Source of the DNA: Desulfoscipio gibsoniae DSM 7213
GTDB taxonomy: Bacteria > Bacillota > Desulfotomaculia > Desulfotomaculales > Desulfallaceae
Direction of reading: 5' to 3'
Length of the DNA stretch: 64,000 nt
Assembly (NCBI RefSeq): GCF_000233715.2
Contig: NC_021184.1
Coordinates: 3,744,001 to 3,808,000, forward strand
The position numbers and the translations under genes were made by a program. Below the pieces are notes generated by a model. It was not told the DNA's origin. It made no database searches and saw only the letters and a program-made list of their open reading frames with translations. The first letter of the stretch is position 1. Each line of letters opens with the position of its first letter. Shown piece by piece: positions 45,159 through 54,281 of this stretch.

Positions 45159-45184
45159 AAAAAACGGCACTCAAATGAGTGCCG
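45159..45184 (-). terminator. Attenuator terminator upstream of trpE
   Basis: Minus strand perfect hairpin CGGCACTCATTTGAGTGCCG followed by TTTTTTG. The ACTCATTT arm can alternatively pair with AGATGAGT (antiterminator, 8 pairs with one G-U). Confidence 0.88.
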
Positions 45185-45275
45185 CCCTGATTAGCGTGAC
45201 AACAATACTCATCTAAGCTCAACTGAAAAACTGAACTAAACTCAACTCAACTCTTATATAGATATTGCATTTTAC
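45159..45275 (-). promoter_or_regulatory. TRAP-like attenuator leader 1, upstream of trpE
   Basis: Minus strand from 45253 to 45208 reads GAG, GAG, GAG, UAG, CAG, then a 5-nt U-rich gap, CAG, GAG, UAG, GAG, with 2-nt spacers (UU, CU, AU) elsewhere. Nine NAG triplets precede and partly form the antiterminator. This matches the B. subtilis mechanism, in which Trp-bound TRAP wraps the (G/U)AG repeats and lets the terminator form. No Trp codons occur in the leader, so ribosome-mediated attenuation is unlikely; no T-box sequence is present. Confidence 0.8.
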
Positions 45276-45282
45276 AAAAAAT

Positions 45283-45311
45283 ATAATATAAACTAAATAT
45301 ATAATTGTCAA
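45283..45311 (-). promoter_or_regulatory. trpE promoter
   Basis: Minus strand TTGACA (45306-45311), 17-nt spacer, TATTAT (45283-45288). An inverted repeat AATCGATC...GATCAATT at about 45382-45405 lies further upstream and may be an operator. Confidence 0.75.
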
Positions 45312-45434
45312 TAAGCATACAGCAGTTTATAAATAACTATCTGGTGACGCCAGATCGCTTTTTGTGACATTTCCCGTTAATCAATCGATCAGACAACCGA
45401 TCAATTATCAATTTTTGCATATGGAGCGTTAGTT

Positions 45435-45695
45435 ATGTTAACAATCTATCTACTGGTTATCAACATTATGGAGTTCAGCCTTTTCGGGCTGGATAAGCAT
45501 CGGGCCCGGCGCAGGCTGCACCGGATTCCGAAAAAAACACTGTTTATAGTGGCTTTAGCCGGGGGAACAGCTGGAGCGCTGGCCGGCATATATTTTTGGC
45601 GCCATAAGACCAAACACCTTAAATTTACTGTTGGCATACCGGTTATTATGCTGGTACAAATATTGCTGTATATATTTTACGATGGACAAATCTAA
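45435..45695 (+). CDS. DUF1294 small membrane protein
   Basis: 86 residues, about three membrane segments. The family signature FGLDKHRARRRLHRIPKKTL between segments 1 and 2, then GGTAGALAGIYFWRHKTKH, is clear. Function unknown. Single gene, upstream of lgt. Confidence 0.88.
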   Translation: MLTIYLLVINIMEFSLFGLDKHRARRRLHRIPKKTLFIVALAGGTAGALAGIYFWRHKTKHLKFTVGIPVIMLVQILLYIFYDGQI

Positions 45696-45820
45696 GGATG
45701 GTTCATCCCATTTTAATACTATAATAGCAAATGAATAGCAAACGATATCCCACAAATTATTCTTTTTTGCTTTATTATGGTAAAATACATGGGTTAATAA
45801 AATCATTGGAGGTTTGTCAA

Positions 45821-46591
45821 ATGATCGACCCCGTAGCCGTACAAATAGGCCCCCTGGCAGTAAGGTGGTACGGCATTATCATGGCTACCGCCTTTTTACT
45901 GGGCATATGGTTGGCTTATCGCAGAGCACAGCAAAACAATATTGACCCCAACCACATATTGAACATGGTCACCTTGATCATACCGGCCTCTATCATCGGC
46001 GCCCGGCTTTATTATGTTTTATTTACCTGGGAAAACTACCGGCTTGACCCATTGGAAGCACTCGCTATCTGGCACGGCGGGCTGGCCATTCACGGGGGCA
46101 TTATAGGCGGGCTGGTGGCAGGGCTGTTTTATGTATACCGGTACGGTATTTCCCCCTGGCAAACGGCTGATATTATAGCACCCAGTTTAATACTGGGACA
46201 GGCCATCGGGCGCTGGGGCAACTTTATTAATCAGGAAGCCCACGGCGGTCCCGTGACAGAGCAGTTCATCAACATTTTCCCAGACTTCATTAAAAATCAA
46301 ATGTTTATCCAGGGACAATATTACCACCCTACCTTTCTTTACGAATCGCTATGGAACTTGATGGTATTTATTATCCTTACCTTGCGCTGGCCTAAAAAAA
46401 AGGCCCCCGGGGAAATTGCCTTTTTATACCTGATCCTTTATTCCATAGGACGCTTCTTTGTTGAATCGCTGCGCACCGATAGCCTGATGCTCGGCCCTTT
46501 CAGGGTAGCCCAACTGGTCAGTGTAGTTTTGATATTAATAGGTACGGCAGGCTTATATTTGCTGCGCAGAAAAAAACCTCGCACGGGTTAA
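45821..46591 (+). CDS. lgt: Prolipoprotein diacylglyceryl transferase
   Basis: About 256 residues, seven membrane segments. Transfers diacylglycerol to the lipobox Cys of prelipoproteins, such as the binding proteins and the GerMN protein in this window. Signature GRWGNFINQEAHGG with the essential Arg/Asn/Glu, GGLAIHGGIIGG, and YHPTFLYES. Start ATG 45821 follows GGAGG; the longer frame from 45731 has no site. Confidence 0.95.
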   Translation: MIDPVAVQIGPLAVRWYGIIMATAFLLGIWLAYRRAQQNNIDPNHILNMVTLIIPASIIGARLYYVLFTWENYRLDPLEALAIWHGGLAIHGGIIGGLVAGLFYVYRYGISPWQTADIIAPSLILGQAIGRWGNFINQEAHGGPVTEQFINIFPDFIKNQMFIQGQYYHPTFLYESLWNLMVFIILTLRWPKKKAPGEIAFLYLILYSIGRFFVESLRTDSLMLGPFRVAQLVSVVLILIGTAGLYLLRRKKPRTG

Positions 46592-46907
46592 ACCAGGCCG
46601 GACCGGTAAACCGGTCCGGCCTGACGTGCAACTAAACCCCAAAATATAACATAAAAACAAGCAAAAAAAAATCCCTTACGGGATTTTAAATATAATTAAC
46701 ATATCAAACAAACACATCATAGGCGGTAGTTTATGAACAGTTATATATTTCGACACGGTTAGCAAAAATCCTGCAAAAAAAATTACTCTGTACAACCGGC
46801 CCGTAGTCAAAACTCCGCCTGGGTCCCTGGACTTGCCCCGGCGACCATTTTATGGTAAGCTTCTAGATGAGATAATCCGCTAAAATGCTCCAAAGGAGGA
46901 GCCTATT
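46592..46907. other. 316-nt intergenic region with two hairpins
   Basis: Holds a GGCCGGACCGGT/ACCGGTCCGGCC hairpin (about 46595-46620, no U-tract) and AAAATCCC/GGGATTTT at 46668-46687, which can terminate in either direction. The remaining 200 nt up to ftsK show no gene and no clear promoter. Confidence 0.55.
46668..46690 (+). terminator. Terminator after lgt
   Basis: AAAATCCC-TTAC-GGGATTTT followed by AAATATAA; the minus strand has a longer T-tract. Confidence 0.5.
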
Positions 46908-49223
46908 TTGACAAAATCGGCGAAAAAGAAAAATTCTCCACCCAAACCCGGCCCCGGCATTATGCTGGATATAGCAGGACTTACCCTCATAGCTTTATCA
47001 TTAATTGGCCTGGCAAGCATATTCACCAGCAACACGGGTTCTGTTGGAACAGTTGGATTACTAATTAAAAAAGGTTTAAAAACACTGGCAGGGTCAGGTT
47101 ATGTAGTGTTTTTAATACTATTGATACCCGTTGGTCTAAAGCTTATGAACCGCCACAGATGGCGGGTGAACAGCCGTTTTTGGGGACTGCTGGTTCTTTT
47201 CGGTAGTCTGCAAATATTTCTGCACCGGCATATACCCATGTCCAACTCCTTTAGTGCCGGTCTTGCAGGACAAGGTGGAGGGGTAACCGGAGCAGCACTG
47301 GGTTATACCTTGAAATACTCCTTTGGCATCGTGGGCACGTATATATTTTTGGTCTTGTTAATCCTGGTGGGTATCACCCTGTGCACCGGCGTTTCCATTA
47401 AAGAACTGGCGATAAACAGCTGGTGTAAGGTTAAATCTGCAGCAGCCCGCGCAGGCAGCCTGGTTATTAATTTCTTATATATTGAAGTGGATGAATCAGA
47501 ACAGCCCCGGGGAAAGAAGGACCGCCAGCCCGGAGAAGCCAATTTGGCAAAAGAGGATGGACAGATACAACTATCCGAAGAATTTACAGCGCCGGTCATC
47601 GAAGTGTCACGGTCCACCATAGCCCTGGCCGAACAGGATATCAGCAGAGATACACCGGAAGCCGCTATGCAGGAGAAATCACAACAGCCCCACGATTCAA
47701 ACAATATAGAGCCAAATAACTTGCCGGGGGCGCAGGCTAATACACCGGCAGGAGAGCGAGAATACCACCTGCCACCGCTGAGCTTGCTGGCCCCCCTGCC
47801 GAACAGGGCGAATAATCAGGCCGGCCGGGACGTCAATCAACGCATTAAAGTACTGGAACAAATACTGGATAGTTTCGGCATCAAAGCCCGGGTCACCCAT
47901 GTGTCTGTAGGCCCTTCCATCACCAGGTATGAACTGCAGCCACCGCCGGGTGTTAAAGTTAGCAAAATAGTAGGCTTATCGGATGACATTGCCTTGGGCA
48001 TGGCCTCAGCCGGTGTACGCATTGAAGCGCCCATACCCGGTAAAGCAGCGGTGGGCATCGAGGTGCCCAACGGTGAAATTGCCGCTGTAGCACTGCGTGA
48101 ATTGCTGGAGGACAAGACTTTTACCGGTTCGCCCTCCCGGCTCACCATCGCCCTGGGCAAAGATATTGCCGGAGCGGCAGTGACAGCGGATCTGGCTAAA
48201 ATGCCACACTTGCTGATTGCCGGTGCCACGGGCTCGGGCAAGAGTGTATGCGTAAATACACTGATCTGCAGCATTCTTTACAAGGCCACCCCGGATGATG
48301 TTAAATTCTTAATGGTGGATCCTAAAATGGTGGAACTAGCCAACTATAACGGCATCCCCCATCTGGTCAGCCCGGTTGTAACCAACGCCAAAAAAGCAGC
48401 CGGGGCGCTGCGCTGGGCAGTACGGGAGATGGAAACCCGCTATGACCTGTTCGCGGCGGCGGGGGTACGGGACATCACCCGCTACAATGCCTTGTGCGGG
48501 GAATTTGAACAGGCCGGACAAAACCCGCTGCCTTATATAGTGGTGATTATTGATGAGCTGGCTGATTTAATGATGGTGGCACCGGCGGATGTGGAAGATG
48601 CCATTTGCCGCCTGGCCCAGATGGCCCGGGCAGCCGGCATTCACCTGGTGGTGGCCACCCAGCGTCCCTCGGTGGATGTAATCACCGGCCTCATCAAAGC
48701 TAACATACCCTCCCGCATTTCCTTTGCGGTTTCCAGCCAGACCGACTCCCGTACCATACTGGATATGGGCGGGGCGGAAAAGCTGTTGGGTAAAGGAGAC
48801 ATGCTGTTTTACCCGGTGGGCGCGGCCAAACCGGTGCGGGTACAGGGTGCCTTTATATCGGACAAGGATGTAGAAAACCTTGTGGATTTCCTTAAGGATC
48901 AGGCCAGACCTGTGTACAATGAAGCAGTGCTGGAAGAACAAGCAGGGAACGATGCAGTTGGGATAGAGGAAAGCGATGAATTACTTCCCCAGGCCGCCAG
49001 GATATTTATCGAAAGCGGCACGGCTTCCATTTCCATGCTGCAGCGACGGTTGCACATCGGTTATGCACGTGCCGCCCGGCTGGTGGATATTATGGAGCAA
49101 CGGGGCATTGTGGGAGGTTTTGAAGGCAGCAAACCCCGGGCCGTTCTGATGACCATGGAGCAGTACCAACAGGTTTTTGAAATTCAGGAGGTATCACCGG
49201 ACGCTAAAACCGCAGCTTCATGA
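46908..49223 (+). CDS. ftsK: DNA translocase FtsK/SpoIIIE
   Basis: 771 residues, typical of SpoIIIE. N-terminal membrane domain with about four segments (residues 20-165), a Gln/Pro-rich linker to about 290, then the motor: [20 protein letters not shown] (alpha domain), Walker [15 protein letters not shown], Walker [13 protein letters not shown], and the C-terminal gamma winged helix ([19 protein letters not shown]) that reads oriented DNA motifs. In spore formers it pumps the chromosome into the forespore. TTG start after AAAGGAGGAG. Confidence 0.95.
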   Translation: MTKSAKKKNSPPKPGPGIMLDIAGLTLIALSLIGLASIFTSNTGSVGTVGLLIKKGLKTLAGSGYVVFLILLIPVGLKLMNRHRWRVNSRFWGLLVLFGSLQIFLHRHIPMSNSFSAGLAGQGGGVTGAALGYTLKYSFGIVGTYIFLVLLILVGITLCTGVSIKELAINSWCKVKSAAARAGSLVINFLYIEVDESEQPRGKKDRQPGEANLAKEDGQIQLSEEFTAPVIEVSRSTIALAEQDISRDTPEAAMQEKSQQPHDSNNIEPNNLPGAQANTPAGEREYHLPPLSLLAPLPNRANNQAGRDVNQRIKVLEQILDSFGIKARVTHVSVGPSITRYELQPPPGVKVSKIVGLSDDIALGMASAGVRIEAPIPGKAAVGIEVPNGEIAAVALRELLEDKTFTGSPSRLTIALGKDIAGAAVTADLAKMPHLLIAGATGSGKSVCVNTLICSILYKATPDDVKFLMVDPKMVELANYNGIPHLVSPVVTNAKKAAGALRWAVREMETRYDLFAAAGVRDITRYNALCGEFEQAGQNPLPYIVVIIDELADLMMVAPADVEDAICRLAQMARAAGIHLVVATQRPSVDVITGLIKANIPSRISFAVSSQTDSRTILDMGGAEKLLGKGDMLFYPVGAAKPVRVQGAFISDKDVENLVDFLKDQARPVYNEAVLEEQAGNDAVGIEESDELLPQAARIFIESGTASISMLQRRLHIGYARAARLVDIMEQRGIVGGFEGSKPRAVLMTMEQYQQVFEIQEVSPDAKTAAS

Positions 49224-49284
49224 ATGAGCTGCGGTTTTTCCACCTTATGCATGTTATTTTTAAAATTACCTGGAGGTTACCAAA

Positions 49285-50529
49285 TTGAGTGATACACAGA
49301 TGATACCGCAAATTGAACTATATAAGCTACTGCGCGCCCTATCGCTGGCCATGGATTACAACCGCTCTGGATTGATGCGCCACCACCAGCGAGTAGCTTT
49401 GATTTGTTCTTACCTGGCTGAAGAAATACAATTGGATCCTGACCTGCTACCCCAGTTATTCTGCAGTGCCATAATCCACGATGCCGGGACAAGCACTTTT
49501 AAGGAAAAGGCCGACCTGGAGCGATTTGAAACTATTAATCCCTGGCGACACTGCAAAAGGGGTCATCAATTGCTCAGCAAAATGCCTATACTGAAACCGC
49601 TAGCCAAAGTTATATTATACCACCACGACCGTTGGGACGGGCAAAACCAGTCAGGTCTGTCAGGCAGCTCCATTCCCCTGCCCAGCCGCATTATTTTTCT
49701 GGCTGACAGGGTAGATGTGCTGGCCTACCAGACCGGTAATATTTTGGATTACCGGCAGGAAATCGTGGATCAGATCAATGAACAGTCCGGCACCATGTTT
49801 GACCCGGAATTGGTACACGTGTTTAATAAGGTGTCAAGCAAGGAAAGTTTGTGGCTGGACCTTACTTCACAGTTTATGGATAGCCAATTGGGCCGTAGAC
49901 TGCACACCTGCCCGGTGATTACCAGTGAGAAGGAAATCATCGGTGTCAGCAAGATTTTTGCAGATATAATTGACAGCAAAAGCCCCTTTACCTACCGACA
50001 TTCCCGGCTGGTGGCCGAAACAGCATCATTGCTGGCAGGCCAGGCAGGTTTTACCGGCCGGCAGCAAAAAAGAATGTATATAGCAGGGCTGCTACATGAC
50101 CTGGGTAAACTGAGTATACCCGAGGAAATACTGGAGAAACCCGGAAGGCTTAACAAGCAAGAATATAATGTGATTAAACATCACACTTATATCACCCACC
50201 AGATTTTAAGCATGATTGACGGCTTTGAAGTAATTAACCAGTGGGCTGCCTATCACCACGAAAAACTAAACGGAGAGGGCTACCCCTTTCACTTAACGGG
50301 CGCAGATTTGTCCGTGGGTTCCCGAATTATGGCCGTGGCCGATATTTTCAGCGCCCTGGTGGAAGATCGCCCCTACCGCAAGGGATTACCCAGACACCGG
50401 GTGGAAGAAATAATGAACCACATGGTAGCAACAAAAAGCATTGACGGGGAAATAGTTCATATTTTGATGGATAATTACCGGGAGGCGGAAATTTTAAAAG
50501 AAGGAATGCCGGTGAATTGGGCAAATTAG
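49285..50529 (+). CDS. Tandem-HD phosphohydrolase with C-terminal HD-GYP-type domain
   Basis: 414 residues, cytoplasmic. The first HD domain (residues 18-165) has RHHQRVA, IIHDAG, LYHHDRWDG, FLADRVD. The second (residues about 228-400) has RHSRLVA, LLHDLGK, IKHHTYITH, AYHHEKLNGEGYP, VADIFSALVEDRPYRK, the HD-GYP signature, so cyclic dinucleotide phosphodiesterase activity is plausible. Both sets of metal ligands look complete. No receiver or sensor domain. TTG start after TGGAGG. Confidence 0.87.
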   Translation: MSDTQMIPQIELYKLLRALSLAMDYNRSGLMRHHQRVALICSYLAEEIQLDPDLLPQLFCSAIIHDAGTSTFKEKADLERFETINPWRHCKRGHQLLSKMPILKPLAKVILYHHDRWDGQNQSGLSGSSIPLPSRIIFLADRVDVLAYQTGNILDYRQEIVDQINEQSGTMFDPELVHVFNKVSSKESLWLDLTSQFMDSQLGRRLHTCPVITSEKEIIGVSKIFADIIDSKSPFTYRHSRLVAETASLLAGQAGFTGRQQKRMYIAGLLHDLGKLSIPEEILEKPGRLNKQEYNVIKHHTYITHQILSMIDGFEVINQWAAYHHEKLNGEGYPFHLTGADLSVGSRIMAVADIFSALVEDRPYRKGLPRHRVEEIMNHMVATKSIDGEIVHILMDNYREAEILKEGMPVNWAN

Positions 50530-50711
50530 TAACAAGGATACAATTTGTTTCTAAAAAATTATGGCTGGATACCGCTTTCGTAATACAATTAGTACAGCAA
50601 AAAGAGCTTATGGCAGGTAAAGATACTGTAACGCTTTTAAATAAATATTATCCAGTAACATCACACCTAACTTTAACTGATTACACCATACTTGTAGCCA
50701 GCTTATGCTGA
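50517..50711 (+). CDS. Possible small hypothetical protein
   Basis: 64-codon frame starting at a TTG that overlaps the HD gene end; an AAGGA lies about 14 nt upstream. The peptide is helical (LWLDTAFVIQLVQQKELM) with no recognised motif. It might be translationally coupled to the HD gene. Coding is not certain; an inner ATG could also serve. Confidence 0.3.
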   Translation: MGKLVTRIQFVSKKLWLDTAFVIQLVQQKELMAGKDTVTLLNKYYPVTSHLTLTDYTILVASLC

Positions 50712-50728
50712 AAGAAGGTTAGTAAATA

Positions 50729-51310
50729 ATGTCAACCCATAAAACTACCAATATAGTCGATACCATGCTTACACCAAAGGATTATCAATACCTTTATCAT
50801 CTTACAGCCGGACCAACACCGCTTCAAAAAAACTGCGGTGTCCTTTGCGGCAGTGTGTGCTGCCAGCCGGGGGAAAATAATGATTTGGGCATATATTTAT
50901 TTCCTGGAGAAGAAGTCATGTTCACCCGCCGGGAGAGCTGGCTCATTTGGGAAGCCCAAGATCCCGCCGAGCAGCTATTCCCGGCTTCCTGGCCCAACCC
51001 GGTATATTTTGTGCGCTGCACCAGGTCATGTCCCCGGGAAAAGCGCCCGCTGGCCTGCCGCTTTTTTCCTCTAGCACCCCATCTCCAGCAAAACGGAGAT
51101 TTATTAATCATTTATGAAACACTGGATTTACCTTACAGCTGTCCATTAATAACTCAAAACCTGCCGTTACAAAAAACATTTATCCAAACGGTGGCTACAG
51201 CCTGGCAGGTAATGTTGAAAGATTCGCGCATACGCGATTTCGTGGAGGAGGAATCCCGCTACCACGAAGCTCGGGGAATACCGCTGCGCGTGTTGAAAAC
51301 CGAGCCATGA
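50729..51310 (+). CDS. YkgJ-like Cys-cluster protein
   Basis: 193 residues. Cys pattern: NCGVLCGSVCC near residue 36, CTRSCPRE near 99, then RPLACRFFPL and YSCPL. The CxxxCxxxCC start and the RPxxCRxFPL block are those of YkgJ-type metal-binding (zinc or Fe-S) proteins. No partner genes give a function. AAAGG precedes the ATG at 50729. Convergent with the DUF3243 gene. Confidence 0.7.
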   Translation: MSTHKTTNIVDTMLTPKDYQYLYHLTAGPTPLQKNCGVLCGSVCCQPGENNDLGIYLFPGEEVMFTRRESWLIWEAQDPAEQLFPASWPNPVYFVRCTRSCPREKRPLACRFFPLAPHLQQNGDLLIIYETLDLPYSCPLITQNLPLQKTFIQTVATAWQVMLKDSRIRDFVEEESRYHEARGIPLRVLKTEP

Positions 51311-51331
51311 TGCCGGCACACCGGAGATCGT

Positions 51332-51592
51332 TTACAACATTTTATCCGTTTTATCCACCATCCTGATAATAAGTCTGGTCAGTACTTTTTTTTCATCCTC
51401 CCGAGCCTCGTTCCACAACTCATTCAGTAATCTCTGCTCCCGATTGTCAGGGTCAACTTTTTCAGCTAAAAAATCACCCATGCGGCAGGCTATGCCTTCA
51501 ATGTATTCATCTGAAATACCCACCGTTTCAGCAGCATTAACCGCCTGGTGCATTATTTTTTTCCACTGATGCCACGACACCCCAAGTTCCAC
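51332..51592 (-). CDS. DUF3243 protein (YmfJ-like)
   Basis: 86 residues, all helical and acidic. Matches the family: SWHQWKKIMHQAVNAAETVG, GISDEYIEGIACRMGDFLAEK, VDPDNREQRLLNELW. Function unknown; widespread in Bacilli and Clostridia. GTG start after GGAGGTG. Confidence 0.85.
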   Translation of the reverse strand: MELGVSWHQWKKIMHQAVNAAETVGISDEYIEGIACRMGDFLAEKVDPDNREQRLLNELWNEAREDEKKVLTRLIIRMVDKTDKML

Positions 51593-51657
51593 GCAGAAAG
51601 CACCTCCGGGTTTATTTTTCGCCCAGTGACAAAAAAATATGTATATGATGGCGGATA

Positions 51658-52824
51658 CTAAATAACCCCTTGCTGTTTTAATAATTCCAGCTCCTCGTCA
51701 TTGAGTCCCAGTTCGCCGTACAGCGCGGCGTTATGCTCACCCAGAGTGGGCGGGCGTAATGGCTTTCGGCCCGGCTCACCCGGGAACACCAGGGGATGAC
51801 GCACCTGGCGCAGTGTACCCCCGCCGGGATGGGGCACATCAATGATTAACCCCCGCTGGCGGGCATACTCACCCTCCAGCACGGCTCCCGCGGTATCCAC
51901 CGGTGTCAGACAACAGTCCACCTTTTCACCGAACTCCCGCCACTGGGCTTTGGTACGGGAAAGAAAAATGTTTTTTACCTCCCGGTATACGGGGTCATCA
52001 TCCACGGCCCGGGAAAGGTGGCCGGAGGACAGGTCTTCCCGGTCCAGGGCGCGGCAGAAATTTTGCCAGAACTTGGCCTCCAACGCACCCAGCGCCACAT
52101 AGCCGTTATCCTTTGTCCGGTAAACATTGTAACAGGTCAGTGCACCGCACAGCATCATATCCCCCCGAGTTGCCGGTGTCCCGGTGGCCATTAAATTGGC
52201 CAGGTGAATAGACATTATAGAAAACAACCCGTCGGTCATGGACAAATCCAGGTAAGCGCCCCGGCCCTCTCGCTGCCTTTGCCATAGTGCAGACAAAATA
52301 CCGATTACGGCAAACATACCACCGGTAAAGTCGGCCATCTGTATCCCCGGAACTACGGGCTGGGCATCCCTGACCCCGGTGATACCCAGCACACCGCTGA
52401 CCGACAGATAGTTGATATCATGGCCGGCCAGGTTCTTGTAGGAACCGTCCTGGCCATAGCCCGAAAGGGAACAATATACTATACCGGGGTTAATCTGCCG
52501 CACAGCTTCATAATCCAAACCCAGTGTCTTCATCACACCCGGGCGAAAGCCTTCAATAATGACATCGGCATCTTTGGCCAGCGCCCTGAAAATCTCCTTG
52601 CCCCGCTCCTTTTTCAGGTTTAAAGTAATACTTTTTTTATTACGGTTTACGGTCAGAAAAAAAACACTGATTCCGTCCACCTGGGGCATAAATTGGCGCA
52701 TGTAATCACCCGCACCCGGCTCTTCAACCTTAATTACCTCCGCGCCCAGGTCACCCAGCAGCATGGTAGCATAAGGCCCCGGCAGCAGCCGGGACAAATC
52801 CAACACACGAATACCTTTAAGCAT
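51658..52824 (-). CDS. CaiB/BaiF family CoA-transferase
   Basis: 388 residues, class III CoA-transferase. N-terminal GIRVLDLSRLLPGPYATMLL, GAEVIKVEEPGAGD, NRNKKSITLNL; the catalytic Asp lies in LAGHDINYL; VYCSLSGYGQDG and GAYLDLSMTDGL follow. It moves CoA between carboxylic acids or acts as an alpha-methylacyl-CoA racemase; the presence of HD rather than formyl-CoA-type residues does not settle which. Same strand as the UPF0173 gene 30 nt upstream, possibly one operon. Confidence 0.9.
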   Translation of the reverse strand: MLKGIRVLDLSRLLPGPYATMLLGDLGAEVIKVEEPGAGDYMRQFMPQVDGISVFFLTVNRNKKSITLNLKKERGKEIFRALAKDADVIIEGFRPGVMKTLGLDYEAVRQINPGIVYCSLSGYGQDGSYKNLAGHDINYLSVSGVLGITGVRDAQPVVPGIQMADFTGGMFAVIGILSALWQRQREGRGAYLDLSMTDGLFSIMSIHLANLMATGTPATRGDMMLCGALTCYNVYRTKDNGYVALGALEAKFWQNFCRALDREDLSSGHLSRAVDDDPVYREVKNIFLSRTKAQWREFGEKVDCCLTPVDTAGAVLEGEYARQRGLIIDVPHPGGGTLRQVRHPLVFPGEPGRKPLRPPTLGEHNAALYGELGLNDEELELLKQQGVI

Positions 52825-52853
52825 ATAATCACCTGCTTATGAGGATACCTGTA

Positions 52854-53552
52854 TTACAGGAGCACTTCTTCCCCCGGTTGTAAAACCGCCACTTGCACCT
52901 CGGGAGCTTTTTCCCCGGCCAGTTTGACAAACTCACCGGCGTCCTGAACCAAAATGGGGAAAGTTTTATAGTGAATGGGTACAACCTTGCCAGGTTTGAG
53001 CAATGTCAGGCTGTAAGCGGCCTGCAGCGGGTCCATGACAAATACGCTTCCGATAGGCAGTAGGGCCAGGTCGATGTTATAGATTTTTGCCAACAATTCC
53101 ATGCTGGCAAAAATGCCTGTGTCACCGGCGTGGTAAACCGTTTTACCGTCCTCTAAAATTACTATATAGCCGACAGCTTCACCCGCCGTGCCGGAATGAA
53201 AAGCCTGGGTCATAACAACTTTAACGCCCGCCACTTCCACCTGGCCACCTATGTTCATCCCCATGCCGTAAATAATATTTTCGGCGCTGACCCCGGCCTC
53301 TTGTAAAGCACCCGCCAGTTCGGGCTGGGCAATTACCGTGGCACCTGTATCCTTTACTAGATCCGGTATATCCGAGCCCATATGGTCAGAATGGTCATGG
53401 GTCACTAGAATAACATCTACTTTGCCGATCTCTTCCTTCTTGACCGGGCAACTGGGGTTACCCGTAATCCAGGGGTCAATTAAAATCACGCATCCGCTGG
53501 AAGTGGTAATTTGACACGCAGCGTGTCCCAGCCATTTGATACTATGGGACAT
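52854..53552 (-). CDS. Metal-dependent hydrolase, UPF0173/UlaG-type metallo-beta-lactamase fold
   Basis: 232 residues. Starts IKWLGHAACQI; metal ligands in VTHDHSDHMG, AFHSG, VYHAGDTG and IPIHYKTF. The family is common in Firmicutes and archaea (UPF0173); substrate unknown. ATG after AAAGGAGAG. Confidence 0.92.
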   Translation of the reverse strand: MSHSIKWLGHAACQITTSSGCVILIDPWITGNPSCPVKKEEIGKVDVILVTHDHSDHMGSDIPDLVKDTGATVIAQPELAGALQEAGVSAENIIYGMGMNIGGQVEVAGVKVVMTQAFHSGTAGEAVGYIVILEDGKTVYHAGDTGIFASMELLAKIYNIDLALLPIGSVFVMDPLQAAYSLTLLKPGKVVPIHYKTFPILVQDAGEFVKLAGEKAPEVQVAVLQPGEEVLL

Positions 53553-53684
53553 TGTTCATCTCTCCTTTATAGGAAATTTAATTTAAGTTTAACCAAATAC
53601 TTCTGCTTATACCGTTATAATCCTGCTATCAAAATAGACTAATTTACCAAAAAGAATACTTTATCTGAATTTTCAGCATAGCAA

Positions 53685-53713
53685 CAGGCCGTTGTTTAAT
53701 AATCAACGGCCTG
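53685..53713. terminator. Hairpin between SCP2 and UPF0173 genes
   Basis: CAGGCCGTTG/CAACGGCCTG with loop TTTAATAAT; no strong U-tract on either strand. Confidence 0.4.
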
Positions 53714-53724
53714 CATAAACTGGT

Positions 53725-53758
53725 ATAAAAGACAATGAGACCGCCCTCTGCCGGTCTC
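53725..53758 (-). terminator. Terminator after the SCP2 gene
   Basis: Minus strand GAGACCG/CGGTCTC hairpin followed by ATTGTCTTTTATA. Confidence 0.6.
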
Positions 53759-53782
53759 AACATATTTTTATGCTTTTGTAAA

Positions 53783-54103
53783 CTAACCCAGCAGTGCATG
53801 TAAACGCATGGCCAGGGATATGTCACCGTCTATTTTTAATTTGCGGGTTATAAAAGCACTCATGGCGTCTATTTTACCGGCTACCAGGTCTTTAAAATCA
53901 GCAGCATCCATGGAAATAGTGATACTGGGATTATCCGCCACACCCCGGTTAAGCCGGGCTTCACCATCAGTGATAACAACATGGTAATCACCACCGCCGT
54001 CACCTGACATCTTGAACTGGTAAGTTGCCGTTATACCGGCCATTTTAGACGGGTCGGCATCCAGTTTGGTCTGTAATCCCGTCATCAATTCTTGTAAACT
54101 CAT
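53783..54103 (-). CDS. SCP2 sterol-carrier-fold protein
   Basis: 106 residues, whole-length SCP2 domain: LQELMTGLQTKLDAD, ITATYQFKMSGDGG, NPSITISMDAADFKDLVAGK, MSAFITRKLKIDGDISLAMR. Binds hydrophobic ligands such as acyl-CoAs; it lies near CoA-transferase genes. Start ATG 54103 follows GAGGAGG. Monocistronic with its own terminator. Confidence 0.9.
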   Translation of the reverse strand: MSLQELMTGLQTKLDADPSKMAGITATYQFKMSGDGGGDYHVVITDGEARLNRGVADNPSITISMDAADFKDLVAGKIDAMSAFITRKLKIDGDISLAMRLHALLG

Positions 54104-54281
54104 TGATATACCTCCTCTTTTATTAATGTATGTCACCAGAGACTTAGTGTTGATAACTATTTAGAACACCGCAACAATGTTTGGCGAACTTAGTGCACGT
54201 GATATCCTCCTTCATCCCCACTCCGACGCAAGCCCAAGGACGGTATTTCCGCCGGGGTTGAACAACACAGCGGGCATAATT

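Noticed and set aside
45159-45275. T-box or Trp-codon leader peptide upstream of trpE
   Set aside because: No GGTGGNACCGCG-type motif; the only short frame (starting near 45269) has seven codons and no Trp; the leader has no UGG.
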